Of a DNA stretch of 64,000 bases, positions 20,449 through 29,626 are shown in pieces (the stretch's first letter is position 1; each line of letters starts with the position of its first letter). The stretch covers positions 1,302,001 to 1,366,000 of the forward strand of contig CAWDUX010000002.1 of NCBI GenBank assembly GCA_963805605.1, in the 5' to 3' direction. The DNA comes from Actinocatenispora sp963805605. GTDB taxonomy: Bacteria; Actinomycetota; Actinomycetes; Mycobacteriales; Micromonosporaceae. The notes beneath the pieces were generated by a model. The model was not told where the DNA came from. It did not search any database and saw only the letters and a program-made list of their open reading frames with translations. The position numbers were made by a program, and so were the translations under genes.

Positions 20449-21635
20449 CCGGTCAGCCCTCCCAGCAGCATGTTCAACAGGTTGCCCTGGCGTGGATTGG
20501 CCTCACCGGCCGGCAGCGGGTTGCCGTTGCGGTCGGTTGGTACCGGCACCGACACCTTCGGTGACGAGGCCTTACCGGACTTCGGATCGGTCGGATTCTG
20601 CACCGGACCGTTCTGGTTCCCGGTGTTCCCGTTCTGGTCACCGACCGGCGTACTGGTCAGCAGGTTCGACAACAGGTCCGTGACGTTCAGGTCGACCGTG
20701 ACGTGCAGGTTCATGTAGTCGCCGATGATCGCGTTGTTGGCATTCGGCGGGAACGGGTAGGTCAGCAGCTGGTCGATCGACTTCGGCAGGTTGTCACCGG
20801 ACCGCACCAGCTGTGTCAGAATCGGCTGCAGCGAATGCAGGTTCGCCAGTAGATCGTCCTGGCTCTCGTTGATCACCCGGACCCCCACCACGCCCAGCTT
20901 CTTCAACGCGCTCAGCATGTCCACCAACTGCTTGCGCTGACCGTTCAGCACCTTCAGGCCCGGGTCGAGCGCGTCGACCGCCTTGGCCACCGTGGTGCGC
21001 TGGTCGGCAACCTGTCTGGAGAACTTGTCCAGTGCGTCGATGGCCCGGACGATCTGCTTCTTCTGCCCGTCCAGACCACCGATGAACGTGTCGAGCTGGT
21101 GCAGCGTGTCCCGGACCTGCGGTTCCCTGCCGTCGAAGATCTTCGCGACCTCGGTGTTGATCGTCTTCAACCGCTGCAGGCTGCCGCCGTTGAGCAGCAG
21201 CGACAACGCGCCCAGTACCTCCTCGGCCTCCACGTTGCGGCTGGTCCGCGACAGCGGGATGGTCGCGCCGTCGGTCAGCCGACCCTGCGGTGCCTTGTTC
21301 ACCGGCGAGCGCAGGTCCACGAACTTCTCACCCAGCAGACTGGTCTGCCGGATCGACGCGGTCGCGTTCGCCGGCAGATGCACGTCGCGCTTCACCCGTA
21401 CCCGTACCTTGGCGTGCCAGCCGATCAGGTCGATGCTCTGCACACTGCCGACCGTCACGTCGTCGACCTTCACCGCCGCCTGCGGCACAAGATCCAGTAC
21501 GTTCGCGAACTCGATGTTCACCCGGTAGCCGTCGCCGCCCGCACCGCCGGGCAACGACATCCCGTACAGGCCCTGGGAACTGCACCCGGACAGCATCAGC
21601 AGGCCCAGCAGCACCGCGCCGATCCGTCTGATCAT
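20445..21635 (-). CDS. mceE: MCE family lipoprotein, fifth subunit
   Basis: This is the lipoprotein member of the Mce complex. The N-terminus is a short lipoprotein signal with lipobox LSGC at residues 15-18, so Cys18 should be lipidated. The MCE domain follows at about residues 38-120 (NIEFANVLDLVPQAAVKVDDV, VGSVQSIDLIGWHAKVRVRV), then a long helical segment and a Pro/Asn-rich tail. The 396-residue product overlaps mceD and mceF by four bases each. A lipobox in the fifth gene is the usual mce arrangement and supports the naming. Confidence 0.92.
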   Translation of the reverse strand: MIRRIGAVLLGLLMLSGCSSQGLYGMSLPGGAGGDGYRVNIEFANVLDLVPQAAVKVDDVTVGSVQSIDLIGWHAKVRVRVKRDVHLPANATASIRQTSLLGEKFVDLRSPVNKAPQGRLTDGATIPLSRTSRNVEAEEVLGALSLLLNGGSLQRLKTINTEVAKIFDGREPQVRDTLHQLDTFIGGLDGQKKQIVRAIDALDKFSRQVADQRTTVAKAVDALDPGLKVLNGQRKQLVDMLSALKKLGVVGVRVINESQDDLLANLHSLQPILTQLVRSGDNLPKSIDQLLTYPFPPNANNAIIGDYMNLHVTVDLNVTDLLSNLLTSTPVGDQNGNTGNQNGPVQNPTDPKSGKASSPKVSVPVPTDRNGNPLPAGEANPRQGNLLNMLLGGLTG

Positions 21636-22948
21636 GGCTGACCTCCGCCGAGGATCCCACCGAGGGTGAGGTCCGGGTTGACCGCGCCGGACGAGTCGGA
21701 CTGCGGTGCACCGGTGCCGTCCTCGGGTGTGCCGCCGGTACGGCCGGTGCCGCCCGTCGTACCCGGCGGGTCCGGCGCTGTGATGGCCCCCAGGTCCAGG
21801 CCGGGCAGCGGCAGCAGGCTGAGCAGGTGCTTGAGCTCGGTGGTGAGCGGCTGACCTGCCTTGGCCAGCAGCGCCGCCAACTGGAAGCAGGTGTCCGGGA
21901 TCTGCTTCACCGGCACCAGATGCGAGATCATCGAGCAGACGTAGGACGCCGGATCGTACGGGCCGAGCAGATCGTCGCGCACGTCCAGGGTCCCGGACCG
22001 GGCGTTGTACGCCAGGTTCAGGTTGGACAACGTCGTCGGCGCGACGTCCAGGATGTCGATGATCGACTTCTGCTGCTTGACCAGCACACCGGTGATGTCG
22101 GTGAGCGCCTTGACGTTGTCGGTCAGGCTCGCCCGGTTGTCCTTGACGAACCGGGTGACCTGGCGCAGCGCCACGGCCAGATCCTTCAACGAGGCGGCCA
22201 GGTCGTCGCGCTCGCCGGACAACTGGTCGGACACGTCGGCGAGCTGCCGGTTGAACTCCCTGACCGCGCCGTCGCTCTCAGCCAGCGCGGTGGTGAACTT
22301 CTGCAGGTTGACCACGGTGCCGAACAGGTCCTGACGCCCGTTGGACAGGGTGTCCAGCGCATCGGCCAGGTCGGTCAGGGTCTGGTGCATGGTCGCACCG
22401 TTGCCCTTCAGGTTGGCCCGGCCGGCGGCCAGCAGCTTGGACAGCGAGCCGTTCTTGTTGGCGCCTTCCGGCCCCAGCGCGGTGTTCAGGTTGTTCAGCG
22501 CCCGGTACACGTCGTCGAGTTCCAGTGGCACCACGGCACGGTCGCCGCGCAGCTCGGCGTGGTCGGCCAGTACCGGACCACCCGCGTAGCCGGGGGTCAG
22601 CTGCACGTATCGGTCACTGACCACGCTCGGCGGCACGATGACCGCCTTCGCCGCCGCAGGGATCTTGTACTTCGCGTCGTAGCTGATGGTCACCGCGACG
22701 GTGCGGCCCTCCGGGTGCACCCGGGTGATGGAGCCGATCTTGACGCCCATCACCCGTACGTCGGAGTTCGGGTAGATGCCGACCGCCTGGCTGAAGTGCG
22801 CGGTCACCGTCCACTGCGGTGGCCCCGAACGCCACACCGCCAGACCGATCGCGGTACCGAGGGAGAGTACGACCGCCACGGCCAGCACCATGCCGACCGG
22901 GCTACGGAAAACGCCCAGTGCCCGGCTGCTGCTGTCTGTGTGCCTCAT
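21632..22948 (-). CDS. mceD: MCE family protein, fourth subunit
   Basis: This is an Mce complex subunit of 438 residues. The frame stays open upstream, but the start is set at ATG 22948 (MRHTDSSSRALGVFRSPVG), next to the end of mceC at 22953. It has a membrane anchor (GMVLAVAVVLSLGTAIGLAVW), an MCE domain (TAHFSQAVGIYPNSDVRVMG, KIGSITRVHPEGRTVAVTI) and a long helical domain with regularly spaced leucines. The C-terminus is a Thr/Gly/Pro tail. It overlaps mceE by four bases. Confidence 0.9.
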   Translation of the reverse strand: MRHTDSSSRALGVFRSPVGMVLAVAVVLSLGTAIGLAVWRSGPPQWTVTAHFSQAVGIYPNSDVRVMGVKIGSITRVHPEGRTVAVTISYDAKYKIPAAAKAVIVPPSVVSDRYVQLTPGYAGGPVLADHAELRGDRAVVPLELDDVYRALNNLNTALGPEGANKNGSLSKLLAAGRANLKGNGATMHQTLTDLADALDTLSNGRQDLFGTVVNLQKFTTALAESDGAVREFNRQLADVSDQLSGERDDLAASLKDLAVALRQVTRFVKDNRASLTDNVKALTDITGVLVKQQKSIIDILDVAPTTLSNLNLAYNARSGTLDVRDDLLGPYDPASYVCSMISHLVPVKQIPDTCFQLAALLAKAGQPLTTELKHLLSLLPLPGLDLGAITAPDPPGTTGGTGRTGGTPEDGTGAPQSDSSGAVNPDLTLGGILGGGQP

Positions 22949-22952
22949 GCGC

Positions 22953-24134
22953 TCACCTGCCCCCGCCACTCGACGGTGTACCCGACGCACCGTTGCCCGC
23001 CGGTGGCTGAGCCGACGCCGAGGTGGACGGCGTCGGTGAACTGTCGGTCGGCCCGGACGACGGCGCGGTGCCGGTACCGCTGCCGCCACTGCTCTTCGGG
23101 GCGCTCCTGGTGTTGGCCGCGGCACCGGCCCGGTCACCGGCCGCCGGCTTGGCCGGTGGGCCACCCGGCAGGTACGGCTGGAGCAGCGCGTCGATGTAGG
23201 AGTCGAACCAGCGGCCGTTGCCCAACACGTTGGTGAACGCGTCGAGGAACGGCGCCAGCCCCTGGATGCTCTTTGTCAGGTTGTCCCGGTTGCGTTGCAG
23301 CGTGGCGACCACGCCGCGCAACTGTTTGAGCGCCGGATCCAGCTGCTTCTGGTTGTCGGCCACCAGCCCGGACAACTGCTTGGCCAGCTTGTCGGTGTTG
23401 ACCAGCAGCGCGTGGATGGCGTCCCGACGGGTCTTCACCTCGCGCAGCAGCAGGTTGCCGTCGGAGAGCAGCTTCTGGAACTGCTTGTCCCGGTCGGCGA
23501 GCACCTGGGTGACGCCGCGGGCCCGGCGCAGCAGCTCGCGCAGTGCGGCGTCCCGGCTGGCGACCGTACGGGACAGCCGGGAAAGCCCGGTCAGCGAGCC
23601 CTTCACGTTCGGCGGGGTGTCGGCCAGTACGTCGGACAGCACATCGAACGCCTTGGACAACTGCTTGACGTCGACCTTGTCCACGGTGTCCGCCAGCCCG
23701 TTGACGGCCTGTACGACGTCGAACGGTGACGACGTGCGCGACCTCGGGATCTCCTGACCCGGCGACATCCGGCCGGGGCCGGCCGGGTCGAGGCCGAGGA
23801 ACTTCTGCCCCAGTACGGTCTTGATCCGGATCGTGGCCCCGGTCTTGGTACCGAACGAGACGTCGCTGTCGACCTGGAAGTCGACCCGCACCTGCGGCTT
23901 GCCGCCGTGCTGGGTCAGCCGTACGTCGGTCACCTTGCCGACCTTGACCCCGGCGATGCGTACCTCGTTCTCCGCCTGCAGGCCGCTGGCGTCGTTGAAC
24001 GCCGCCGAGTAGGTGTCACCGCCACCGATGAACGGCAGGCTGTCGGTGTTGAACGCGGCCAGTACGGCAGCGGCCAGCACCGCCAGCCCGGCGGCGCCCA
24101 TGATCACCGGGTTTCGCTCCCGGAACGGCTTCAT
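22953..24134 (-). CDS. mceC: MCE family protein, third subunit
   Basis: This is an Mce complex subunit of 393 residues. The start is placed at ATG 24134 (MKPFRERNPVIMGAAGLA), which overlaps the mceB stop by four bases and removes an Arg-rich out-of-family extension. It has one membrane anchor, an MCE domain at about residues 35-120 (SAAFNDASGLQAENEVRIAG, KVGKVTDVRLTQHGGKPQV), a helical region with many Leu/Arg/Asp heptad-like repeats, and a Ser/Pro/Thr-rich C-terminus. Confidence 0.9.
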   Translation of the reverse strand: MKPFRERNPVIMGAAGLAVLAAAVLAAFNTDSLPFIGGGDTYSAAFNDASGLQAENEVRIAGVKVGKVTDVRLTQHGGKPQVRVDFQVDSDVSFGTKTGATIRIKTVLGQKFLGLDPAGPGRMSPGQEIPRSRTSSPFDVVQAVNGLADTVDKVDVKQLSKAFDVLSDVLADTPPNVKGSLTGLSRLSRTVASRDAALRELLRRARGVTQVLADRDKQFQKLLSDGNLLLREVKTRRDAIHALLVNTDKLAKQLSGLVADNQKQLDPALKQLRGVVATLQRNRDNLTKSIQGLAPFLDAFTNVLGNGRWFDSYIDALLQPYLPGGPPAKPAAGDRAGAAANTRSAPKSSGGSGTGTAPSSGPTDSSPTPSTSASAQPPAGNGASGTPSSGGGR

Positions 24135-25204
24135 CGACCGACCCCTCCGCCCGAGCCGGACTTCGACTGCTGGCACCGGGCCGCCGTCGCGCTGAACGTG
24201 GCCGGGTTGACGGTGCCCAGTCCGGGCACGTCGACCGTGCCGTCGAAGTTGCACATGTAGAAGTTGAGCCAGGAGCCGTAGCTACCGGTGCGGGTCAGCG
24301 CGCCGGTCCGGACCGGCAGCCGGGCCAGGGTGCCCTCGATGACCGAGGTGTTCGCGTTCAGGGTGGTGGCCAGCTTCCGCAGCTGCGCCACGTCGTCCTT
24401 CAGCGCCGGTCGCGCGTCGGAGACCAGGTTCGCGGTGGATCCGGCCAGGTCACCGATGCTTTTCACCGAATCACCGATGGAGTTCCGGTCGGCGGCGAGC
24501 CCGGAGACGAAGTCCTGCAACGAATCGATGATGTCGGACAGCTTGCGGTCCCGGGCGTTGAGGGTGGCCAGTACGTCGTTGAGGTTGTTGATCACCCGGC
24601 CGATCACCTTGTCCCGGTCGGCCAGCGTGTTGGTCAACGATGCGGTACGGGCCAGCAGGTCGTTGACGGTGCCGCCCTCACCCTGCAACACCTGGATGAT
24701 CTCGTACGAGAACTTGTTGACCTCGTCCGGCGAGAGCCCGGTGAACAGCGGCTGGAAGCCGTTGAACAGTACGGTCAGGTCCAGCGCGGGTGCGGTGTGG
24801 GACAACGGCACGACCGCGTTGGTGGGCAGCGCGCTGCTGCTGCCGCTGCCCTCCGTGAGGTCCAGGTAGCGCTGACCGATCAGGTTGCGGTACCGGATCT
24901 TCACCCGCACCGAGCGCGGTACGGGGATCTTGTCGTCCACCGTGAAGCTGACCCGGGCGACCTTGTGCCGGACCAGTTCGATGCCCTTCACCTGGCCGAC
25001 CTTGACGCCGGCGATGCGCACATCGTCGCCCTGCAGCAGGCCGGTCACGTCGGTGAACTCCGCGCGGTAGCGGGTGCCGCCCAGCCAGCCCAGCGAGCCG
25101 AGGGTCTGGGCCAGCAGCGCGGTGGCCGCGATCGTGACCACCGCGAAGATCGCCAGTTTGACCAGCGACGGCACCACACTGCGGCTGCTGCTGCGGCCGC
25201 TCAT
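24131..25204 (-). CDS. mceB: MCE family protein, second subunit
   Basis: This is an Mce complex subunit of 357 residues. The start at ATG 25204 (MSGRSSSRSVVPSLVK) overlaps the mceA stop by four bases. The membrane anchor is LAIFAVVTIAATALLAQTLGSL and the MCE domain follows (RAEFTDVTGLLQGDDVRIAG, KVGQVKGIELVRHKVARVSF). The conserved RYRNLIGQRYLDL segment is present. A long helical domain follows and the C-terminus has a single Cys pair (C near 329 and near 349). Codon usage is ordinary for this genome, unlike mceA. Confidence 0.9.
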   Translation of the reverse strand: MSGRSSSRSVVPSLVKLAIFAVVTIAATALLAQTLGSLGWLGGTRYRAEFTDVTGLLQGDDVRIAGVKVGQVKGIELVRHKVARVSFTVDDKIPVPRSVRVKIRYRNLIGQRYLDLTEGSGSSSALPTNAVVPLSHTAPALDLTVLFNGFQPLFTGLSPDEVNKFSYEIIQVLQGEGGTVNDLLARTASLTNTLADRDKVIGRVINNLNDVLATLNARDRKLSDIIDSLQDFVSGLAADRNSIGDSVKSIGDLAGSTANLVSDARPALKDDVAQLRKLATTLNANTSVIEGTLARLPVRTGALTRTGSYGSWLNFYMCNFDGTVDVPGLGTVNPATFSATAARCQQSKSGSGGGVGR

Positions 25205-26535
25205 GAGGCATTCACCACCGTTCCGCGCATCAGGGGTCCCCACAGCAGGTCGGTGATGTCGCCGAGTTGCGTGACGTTTCGTCCGGTCGCGGCGGCGACC
25301 AGCGGGTTGATCATCGCCCGTTCCTCGGACGTACCCGCGTAGCCCATGGTCGGGTCGGCGCCGGTGCCGCCACCCTGACCGGCGGCGGTGCTGCCGCTAC
25401 TGGGCAACGGACCCCCGTCGGACAGCACTCCGCCGGTGTGCGGCGCGCCGTACTGGTAGCCGTCGATGATCGGGGTCGCGGGGTTCGGTCGCTGCGGGTC
25501 GGGCAGCCCACGGCAGTTGGGGCCGGTGTCGGCGCCGTTCTGTGGCTCGTCGCCGCTGATGTACTTGCCGTTGTCCTTGGTGATCTCCAGGGTGATGTGC
25601 AACCGCCCCGTATCGAACGCGCCCTCGATATTGCGCTGCAACCGCACCATCCCCGCCGTCAGGCACGGATACTCCGGCGCATACTCCGCCAACACCCCCA
25701 ACACCGGCCGCGACACCCGACCCAACTGCACCAACCTGCCCTCATGCCGCAACAAAAACCCCGACCCCGTATCCGCCAACCCCGTCGTCTCAGAAACGAA
25801 CGACGCCAGATCCTCCCGCTGCTGCGACACCGTCCCCATCGTCACCGTCACATTCCGCAACACCGCCACCAGATCCGGCCACGCCCCCGAATACGTCCCC
25901 AACACATCCGCCAACTTCTCCAAATCCGACCGCAACACCGGCAACTGCCCATTCACCACACCCAGATACCGATCCAACCCCACCAACGTCTTCCCCAACC
26001 GATCCCCACGCCCCGCCACCGCCGAAGCCACCGCATCCAACGTCACCGACAACTTCTCCGGCGACACCGCCCGCAACACCGGCAACAGATCATCCAACAC
26101 CCGCTCCAACTCCACCCCCCGCACACTCCGATCCTGCGACACCACCGCACCCCCAGAAATCGCCCGCGACGACGGCGCACCATTCACCACCAGATCCACA
26201 AACTTCTCACCGAACAACGTCTTCGGCACAAACCGCGCCACCACATTCGACGGAACCCCCGACACCGACCCCGTATCCAACCCCACCCGCAACCGCGCAC
26301 CACCCCCGGACGACGACACCCCCGCCACCCGACCCACCACCACACCCCGCACCTTCACATCCGCACCACGCTCCAACTCCAACCCCGTACGATCCGCCCG
26401 CACACTCACCCACACCGTCGGCGTGAACACCTTCAAATACGCACCCACCGACACCGCCACCAACACACCCACCACCACCACGAAACCCAGGCCCAGCAAC
26501 GGGCGCCGGGCCGCAGACAGTCCTCTCGCGCTCAT
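25201..26535 (-). CDS. mceA: MCE family protein, first subunit, with a codon-usage mosaic
   Basis: This is an Mce complex subunit of 444 residues. The start at ATG 26535 (MSARGLSAARRPLLG) lies seven bases before the upstream permease stop. It has a membrane anchor, an MCE domain (GLELERGADVKVRGVVVGRV) and a long helical domain, and the C-terminus is Gly/Ser-rich. The striking feature is composition. From about 26490 to 25640 nearly every codon ends in G or T (TTG, GTG, GGG, GAT, AAT, TAT), while both ends of the gene and all its neighbours use C-ending codons. The protein remains a normal family member, so the gene looks intact. Confidence 0.9.
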   Translation of the reverse strand: MSARGLSAARRPLLGLGFVVVVGVLVAVSVGAYLKVFTPTVWVSVRADRTGLELERGADVKVRGVVVGRVAGVSSSGGGARLRVGLDTGSVSGVPSNVVARFVPKTLFGEKFVDLVVNGAPSSRAISGGAVVSQDRSVRGVELERVLDDLLPVLRAVSPEKLSVTLDAVASAVAGRGDRLGKTLVGLDRYLGVVNGQLPVLRSDLEKLADVLGTYSGAWPDLVAVLRNVTVTMGTVSQQREDLASFVSETTGLADTGSGFLLRHEGRLVQLGRVSRPVLGVLAEYAPEYPCLTAGMVRLQRNIEGAFDTGRLHITLEITKDNGKYISGDEPQNGADTGPNCRGLPDPQRPNPATPIIDGYQYGAPHTGGVLSDGGPLPSSGSTAAGQGGGTGADPTMGYAGTSEERAMINPLVAAATGRNVTQLGDITDLLWGPLMRGTVVNAS

Positions 26536-26542
26536 GCCCGCC

Positions 26543-27382
26543 TCATCCAGAAATCCGTACGGTGGTGGTGGCTCCCCAGATCGCCAGGCTGAGGAAGAAG
26601 TCGACGACGTTGATCGTGACCAGTGCGGTACGAACGGCACGCCCGACCGCCAGGCCGACACCCGCCGGGCCGCCCGACGCGGTGTAACCGTGGTAGCAGT
26701 GGATCAGCACCACGATGATGCTGAACATCAGCACCTTGCCGAAGGACCACAGCACGTCCTCCGGTGGCAGGAACAGGTTGAAGTAGTAGTCGTACGTGCC
26801 GCTGGACTGTCCGAAGTAGAGGGTGACCATCAGCCGGGTGGACAGGTAGCTGGCCATCAGGCCGATCACGTACAGCGGGACCACCGCGACGAGTCCGGCG
26901 ATCATCCGGGTGGTGACCAGGAACGGCAGCGACGGCAGCCCCATCACCTCGAGCGCGTCCACCTCCTCGTTGATCCGCATCGCACCGAGCTGCGCGGTGA
27001 AACCGCAGCCGACCGTCGCGGACAACGCGATCCCCGCCACCAGCGGCGAGATCTCACGGGTGTTGAAGTAGGCGGAGATGAAACCGGTGAAGGCGCTGGA
27101 ACCGATCTGGTTGAGCGCCTCGTAACCCTGCAGCCCGACCTCGGTGCCGGTGAAGAACGTCATCGCCACGATCACACCGACCGTGCCGCCGATCACCGCC
27201 AGCGCGCCCGAACCGAAACTGACCTCGGCCAGCAGTCGCAGCACCTCACGCTTGTAGCGCCGGACGGTGCGCGGCACCCACGCGAAGGCACGCAGATAGA
27301 ACGACATCTGACCACCGAGGTCGTCCAGGAACCCCAGCGGCTTACGGCCCACCGTGCGCAGGCCCTCGGTCAGGTTCGCCAT
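26543..27382 (-). CDS. YrbE/MlaE-type ABC transporter permease (second)
   Basis: This is a YrbEB-type integral membrane permease of the Mce importer, with about five to six membrane spans. The conserved MlaE-family stretch INEEVDALEVMGLPSLPFLV lies mid-protein and TALVTINVVDFFLSL near the C-terminus. ATG 27382 overlaps the upstream TGA (TGATG); a GTG three bases earlier is an alternative start. YrbE pairs form the membrane channel that couples to the ATPase, while the six Mce proteins carry lipid to it. Confidence 0.92.
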   Translation of the reverse strand: MANLTEGLRTVGRKPLGFLDDLGGQMSFYLRAFAWVPRTVRRYKREVLRLLAEVSFGSGALAVIGGTVGVIVAMTFFTGTEVGLQGYEALNQIGSSAFTGFISAYFNTREISPLVAGIALSATVGCGFTAQLGAMRINEEVDALEVMGLPSLPFLVTTRMIAGLVAVVPLYVIGLMASYLSTRLMVTLYFGQSSGTYDYYFNLFLPPEDVLWSFGKVLMFSIIVVLIHCYHGYTASGGPAGVGLAVGRAVRTALVTINVVDFFLSLAIWGATTTVRISG

Positions 27383-28155
27383 CACGTCCCCTTCTGCGGG
27401 ACGATCTGGAAGTAGATCGCGGTGAGTACGAAGTTCATCGCGAACAGCAGCATGAAGCTGATCACCACACTCTGGTTCACCGCGTCGCCGACGCCCTTCG
27501 GACCGCCCTTGGCGGTCATTCCCTTGTAACAGGCCACCAATGCGGCGACCAAGCCGAACAGCACGGACTTCAGCTCACCGGCAATGAGGTCCTGGATCTG
27601 GCCCAGCGCCTGGAAACTGGCCAGGTACGCGCCGGGCGTACCGCCCTGCAGGATCACGTTGAAGAAGTAGCCGCCAGCCACCCCGACGACGCTGACCAGA
27701 CCATTGAGCAGTACCGCGACGATCATGCAGGCGATCGCCCGGGGCACCACCAGGCGCTGGATCGGGTCAATGCCCAGCACCTCCATGGCGTCCAGTTCCT
27801 CGCGGATCTTGCGGGCGCCCAGGTCGGCACAGATCGCCGACCCGCCGGCACCCGCGATCAGCAGCGCCGTAACGATCGGGCCAGCCTCCCGTACGACCGC
27901 CAGTACGCTGGCCGCGCCGGTGAACGACTGGGCGCCCAGCTGGCGGGTAAGGGTACCGAGCTGCAGGGCGATCACCGCGCCGAACGGGATGGCGACCAGC
28001 GCCGTCGGCAGGATCGACACGCTCGCCACGAACCAGGCCTGCTGGATCATCTCCCGCATCTGGAACGGCCTGCGCGGCACGGCCCGGATGCCGTCCAGGC
28101 AGAATCCGAAGAAGCTCCCGGACTGCCGTAGCGCGCCGGTGACCGGATTGTTCAT
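27382..28155 (-). CDS. YrbE/MlaE-type ABC transporter permease (first)
   Basis: This YrbEA-type permease of 257 residues is the first of the permease pair. The MlaE-family motif is clear: GSAICADLGARKIREELDAM then EVLGIDPIQRLVVPRAIA. Several membrane helices run through the protein. The ATG at 28155 overlaps the ATPase stop by four bases (ATGA) and is preferred over a GTG six bases upstream. Its position directly after the ATPase and before the second permease shows an import-type gene order. Confidence 0.93.
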   Translation of the reverse strand: MNNPVTGALRQSGSFFGFCLDGIRAVPRRPFQMREMIQQAWFVASVSILPTALVAIPFGAVIALQLGTLTRQLGAQSFTGAASVLAVVREAGPIVTALLIAGAGGSAICADLGARKIREELDAMEVLGIDPIQRLVVPRAIACMIVAVLLNGLVSVVGVAGGYFFNVILQGGTPGAYLASFQALGQIQDLIAGELKSVLFGLVAALVACYKGMTAKGGPKGVGDAVNQSVVISFMLLFAMNFVLTAIYFQIVPQKGT

Positions 28156-29234
28156 GACCACCGCTCGTCTCCGCGTGGTGTCACGGGCCGGTCCAGCACG
28201 ACGGTGTCCGCCGATGGATCGGCGCGGTGCGCTCCCCGCTGCGGCAGTTCCGGCCAGCTGTCCGGTTCGGTCGGCCTGCGGTAGCCGGCGAAATGGTCCG
28301 GCTCATCGAAAGAACCATCGGGGGGCGTGACCCCGTTGTCCCGGCACCACACACCCGGTTCCCGCTGGGACGTACGCGCCTGCCCGTCGGAGGGTGGCAG
28401 CTGGAACGGGATCGGCGGCAGCGGCGGCAGTTCCTGCCCGGTCGCGGCCTCCGCCTCCAACTCGCTGGAGTCCTTCTCCTCGGCCATCCCGATGGGGCCC
28501 TGCCGCTGTGCGTTGAGGAACTGCCGGACCACCGGTTCCTGACTGGACAGCAGCATCTCCCGCGGCCCGAACATGGCCAGATGACGGCGGTAGAGCAGGC
28601 CGATGTTGTCCGGTACGGTGCGCGCCGTGTTGATGTCGTGCGTGACGATCAGGAACGTCGCCCCGGTCTGCTGGTTCAGATCCACGATCAGCTGGTTGAG
28701 GTACGCGGTGCGTACCGGGTCCAGGCCGGAGTCGGGCTCGTCGAACAGGATGATCTCCGGCGCGAGCACCAGTGCGCGGGCCAACCCGGCTCGTTTTCGC
28801 ATGCCGCCGGAGATCTGGCCCGGCAGTTTGCGTTCCTCCCCGGTCAGACCGACCATGTCGAGCTTCTCCATGACGACCTGGCGGACCTCGCTCTCCGACT
28901 TACGGGTGTGCTCCCGCAGCGGAAAGGCGACATTGTCGTAGAGGTTCATGGAGCCGAACAGCGCGCCGTCCTGGAACAGCACACCGAACAGCTTGCGGAC
29001 CTCGTACAGGTCCCGCTCGCTGAGCCGGGGCAGATCCTTGCCCTGGATCATGATCCGGCCACGTTCCGGTTTCAACAGACCGACCAGTGTCTTGAGGAAC
29101 ACCGATTTGCCGGTGCCGGATGGTCCGAGCAGCACGGAGATCTCGCCGGCAGGCAGCGTGAAGCTCACATCAGCCCAGATGTTCTGGCGGCCGAAGGACT
29201 TCGTCAGCCCCTCGATCTGCACCTCGACACCCAC
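28152..29234 (-). CDS. Mce transporter ATP-binding protein (Mkl/MlaF type)
   Basis: This 360-residue ABC ATPase energises the Mce lipid importer. Walker A GPSGTGKS lies at about residues 37-44, the ABC signature is SGGMRKRA near 143, Walker B with IILFDEPDSGLD near 160 and the H-loop THD near 194. After about residue 255 comes a long Pro/Asp/Arg-rich C-terminal tail, longer than in MlaF. The start is GTG with GGGGGAGG upstream. It is the first gene of the operon. In Mycobacterium tuberculosis the homologous ATPase Mkl also lies between rplJL and rpoB (from memory), which supports orthology. Confidence 0.92.
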   Translation of the reverse strand: MGVEVQIEGLTKSFGRQNIWADVSFTLPAGEISVLLGPSGTGKSVFLKTLVGLLKPERGRIMIQGKDLPRLSERDLYEVRKLFGVLFQDGALFGSMNLYDNVAFPLREHTRKSESEVRQVVMEKLDMVGLTGEERKLPGQISGGMRKRAGLARALVLAPEIILFDEPDSGLDPVRTAYLNQLIVDLNQQTGATFLIVTHDINTARTVPDNIGLLYRRHLAMFGPREMLLSSQEPVVRQFLNAQRQGPIGMAEEKDSSELEAEAATGQELPPLPPIPFQLPPSDGQARTSQREPGVWCRDNGVTPPDGSFDEPDHFAGYRRPTEPDSWPELPQRGAHRADPSADTVVLDRPVTPRGDERWS

Positions 29235-29348
29235 GTGGTTTCCTCCCCCGCCGCCACCGCGTCCTCTCGTCGGCGGTACGGCTGGACGCGGTGGGCCTTC
29301 GGATCATCGACAGTGATCGACAACACCGGACGGCCGGTCATAACGAAT

Positions 29349-29360
29349 CAAGTTAACTTG
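29349..29360. promoter_or_regulatory. perfect palindrome upstream of the mce operon
   Basis: CAAGTTAACTTG is a perfect 12-base palindrome 115 bases upstream of the ATPase start, inside an AT-richer patch of the 392-base gap 29235-29626. It could be an operator for the mce operon, lying near weak -35 and -10 candidates (TTACTC and TATGAC, minus strand). No neighbouring TetR- or GntR-type regulator gene is present to pair with it. Apart from the terminator at 29572-29602 I see nothing else in this gap. Confidence 0.4.
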
Positions 29361-29571
29361 TGAGTAACGTCGAAGTCGAGACGTACATCGGGATTTACCG
29401 GCGAACACACGGAGTCGCGACCTTCCGTCACTTTCCGTATCTACATTCGTTCACCGGGTAGCATCGCTGAATCCCGCTCGTACGGCATTCTCCTCAATGC
29501 CGATCAACAGGGCAACCCGTGCACGCATAACAGATCGGCCCATGCGGGATCTGTCACCGCCACCGACAGCA

Positions 29572-29602
29572 CGACACCGCCGGGAAAGCCCCGGCGGTGT
29601 CG
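29572..29602 (-). terminator. hairpin terminator of the MerR/clamp gene
   Basis: Thirteen-base perfect arms (CGACACCGCCGGG / CCCGGCGGTGTCG) around a five-base loop begin 24 bases after the stop codon at 29627. It separates this gene from the mce operon. Confidence 0.75.
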
Positions 29603-29626
29603 ACAGATCCGTCATGGTCACTGGCG

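Noticed and set aside
25466..27415. Plus-strand open frame of 649 codons opposite mceA
   Set aside because: It arises because mceA avoids third-position C over 850 bases, which removes stops on the other strand. The Thr/Asn/Pro/Arg-rich product is not a plausible protein.
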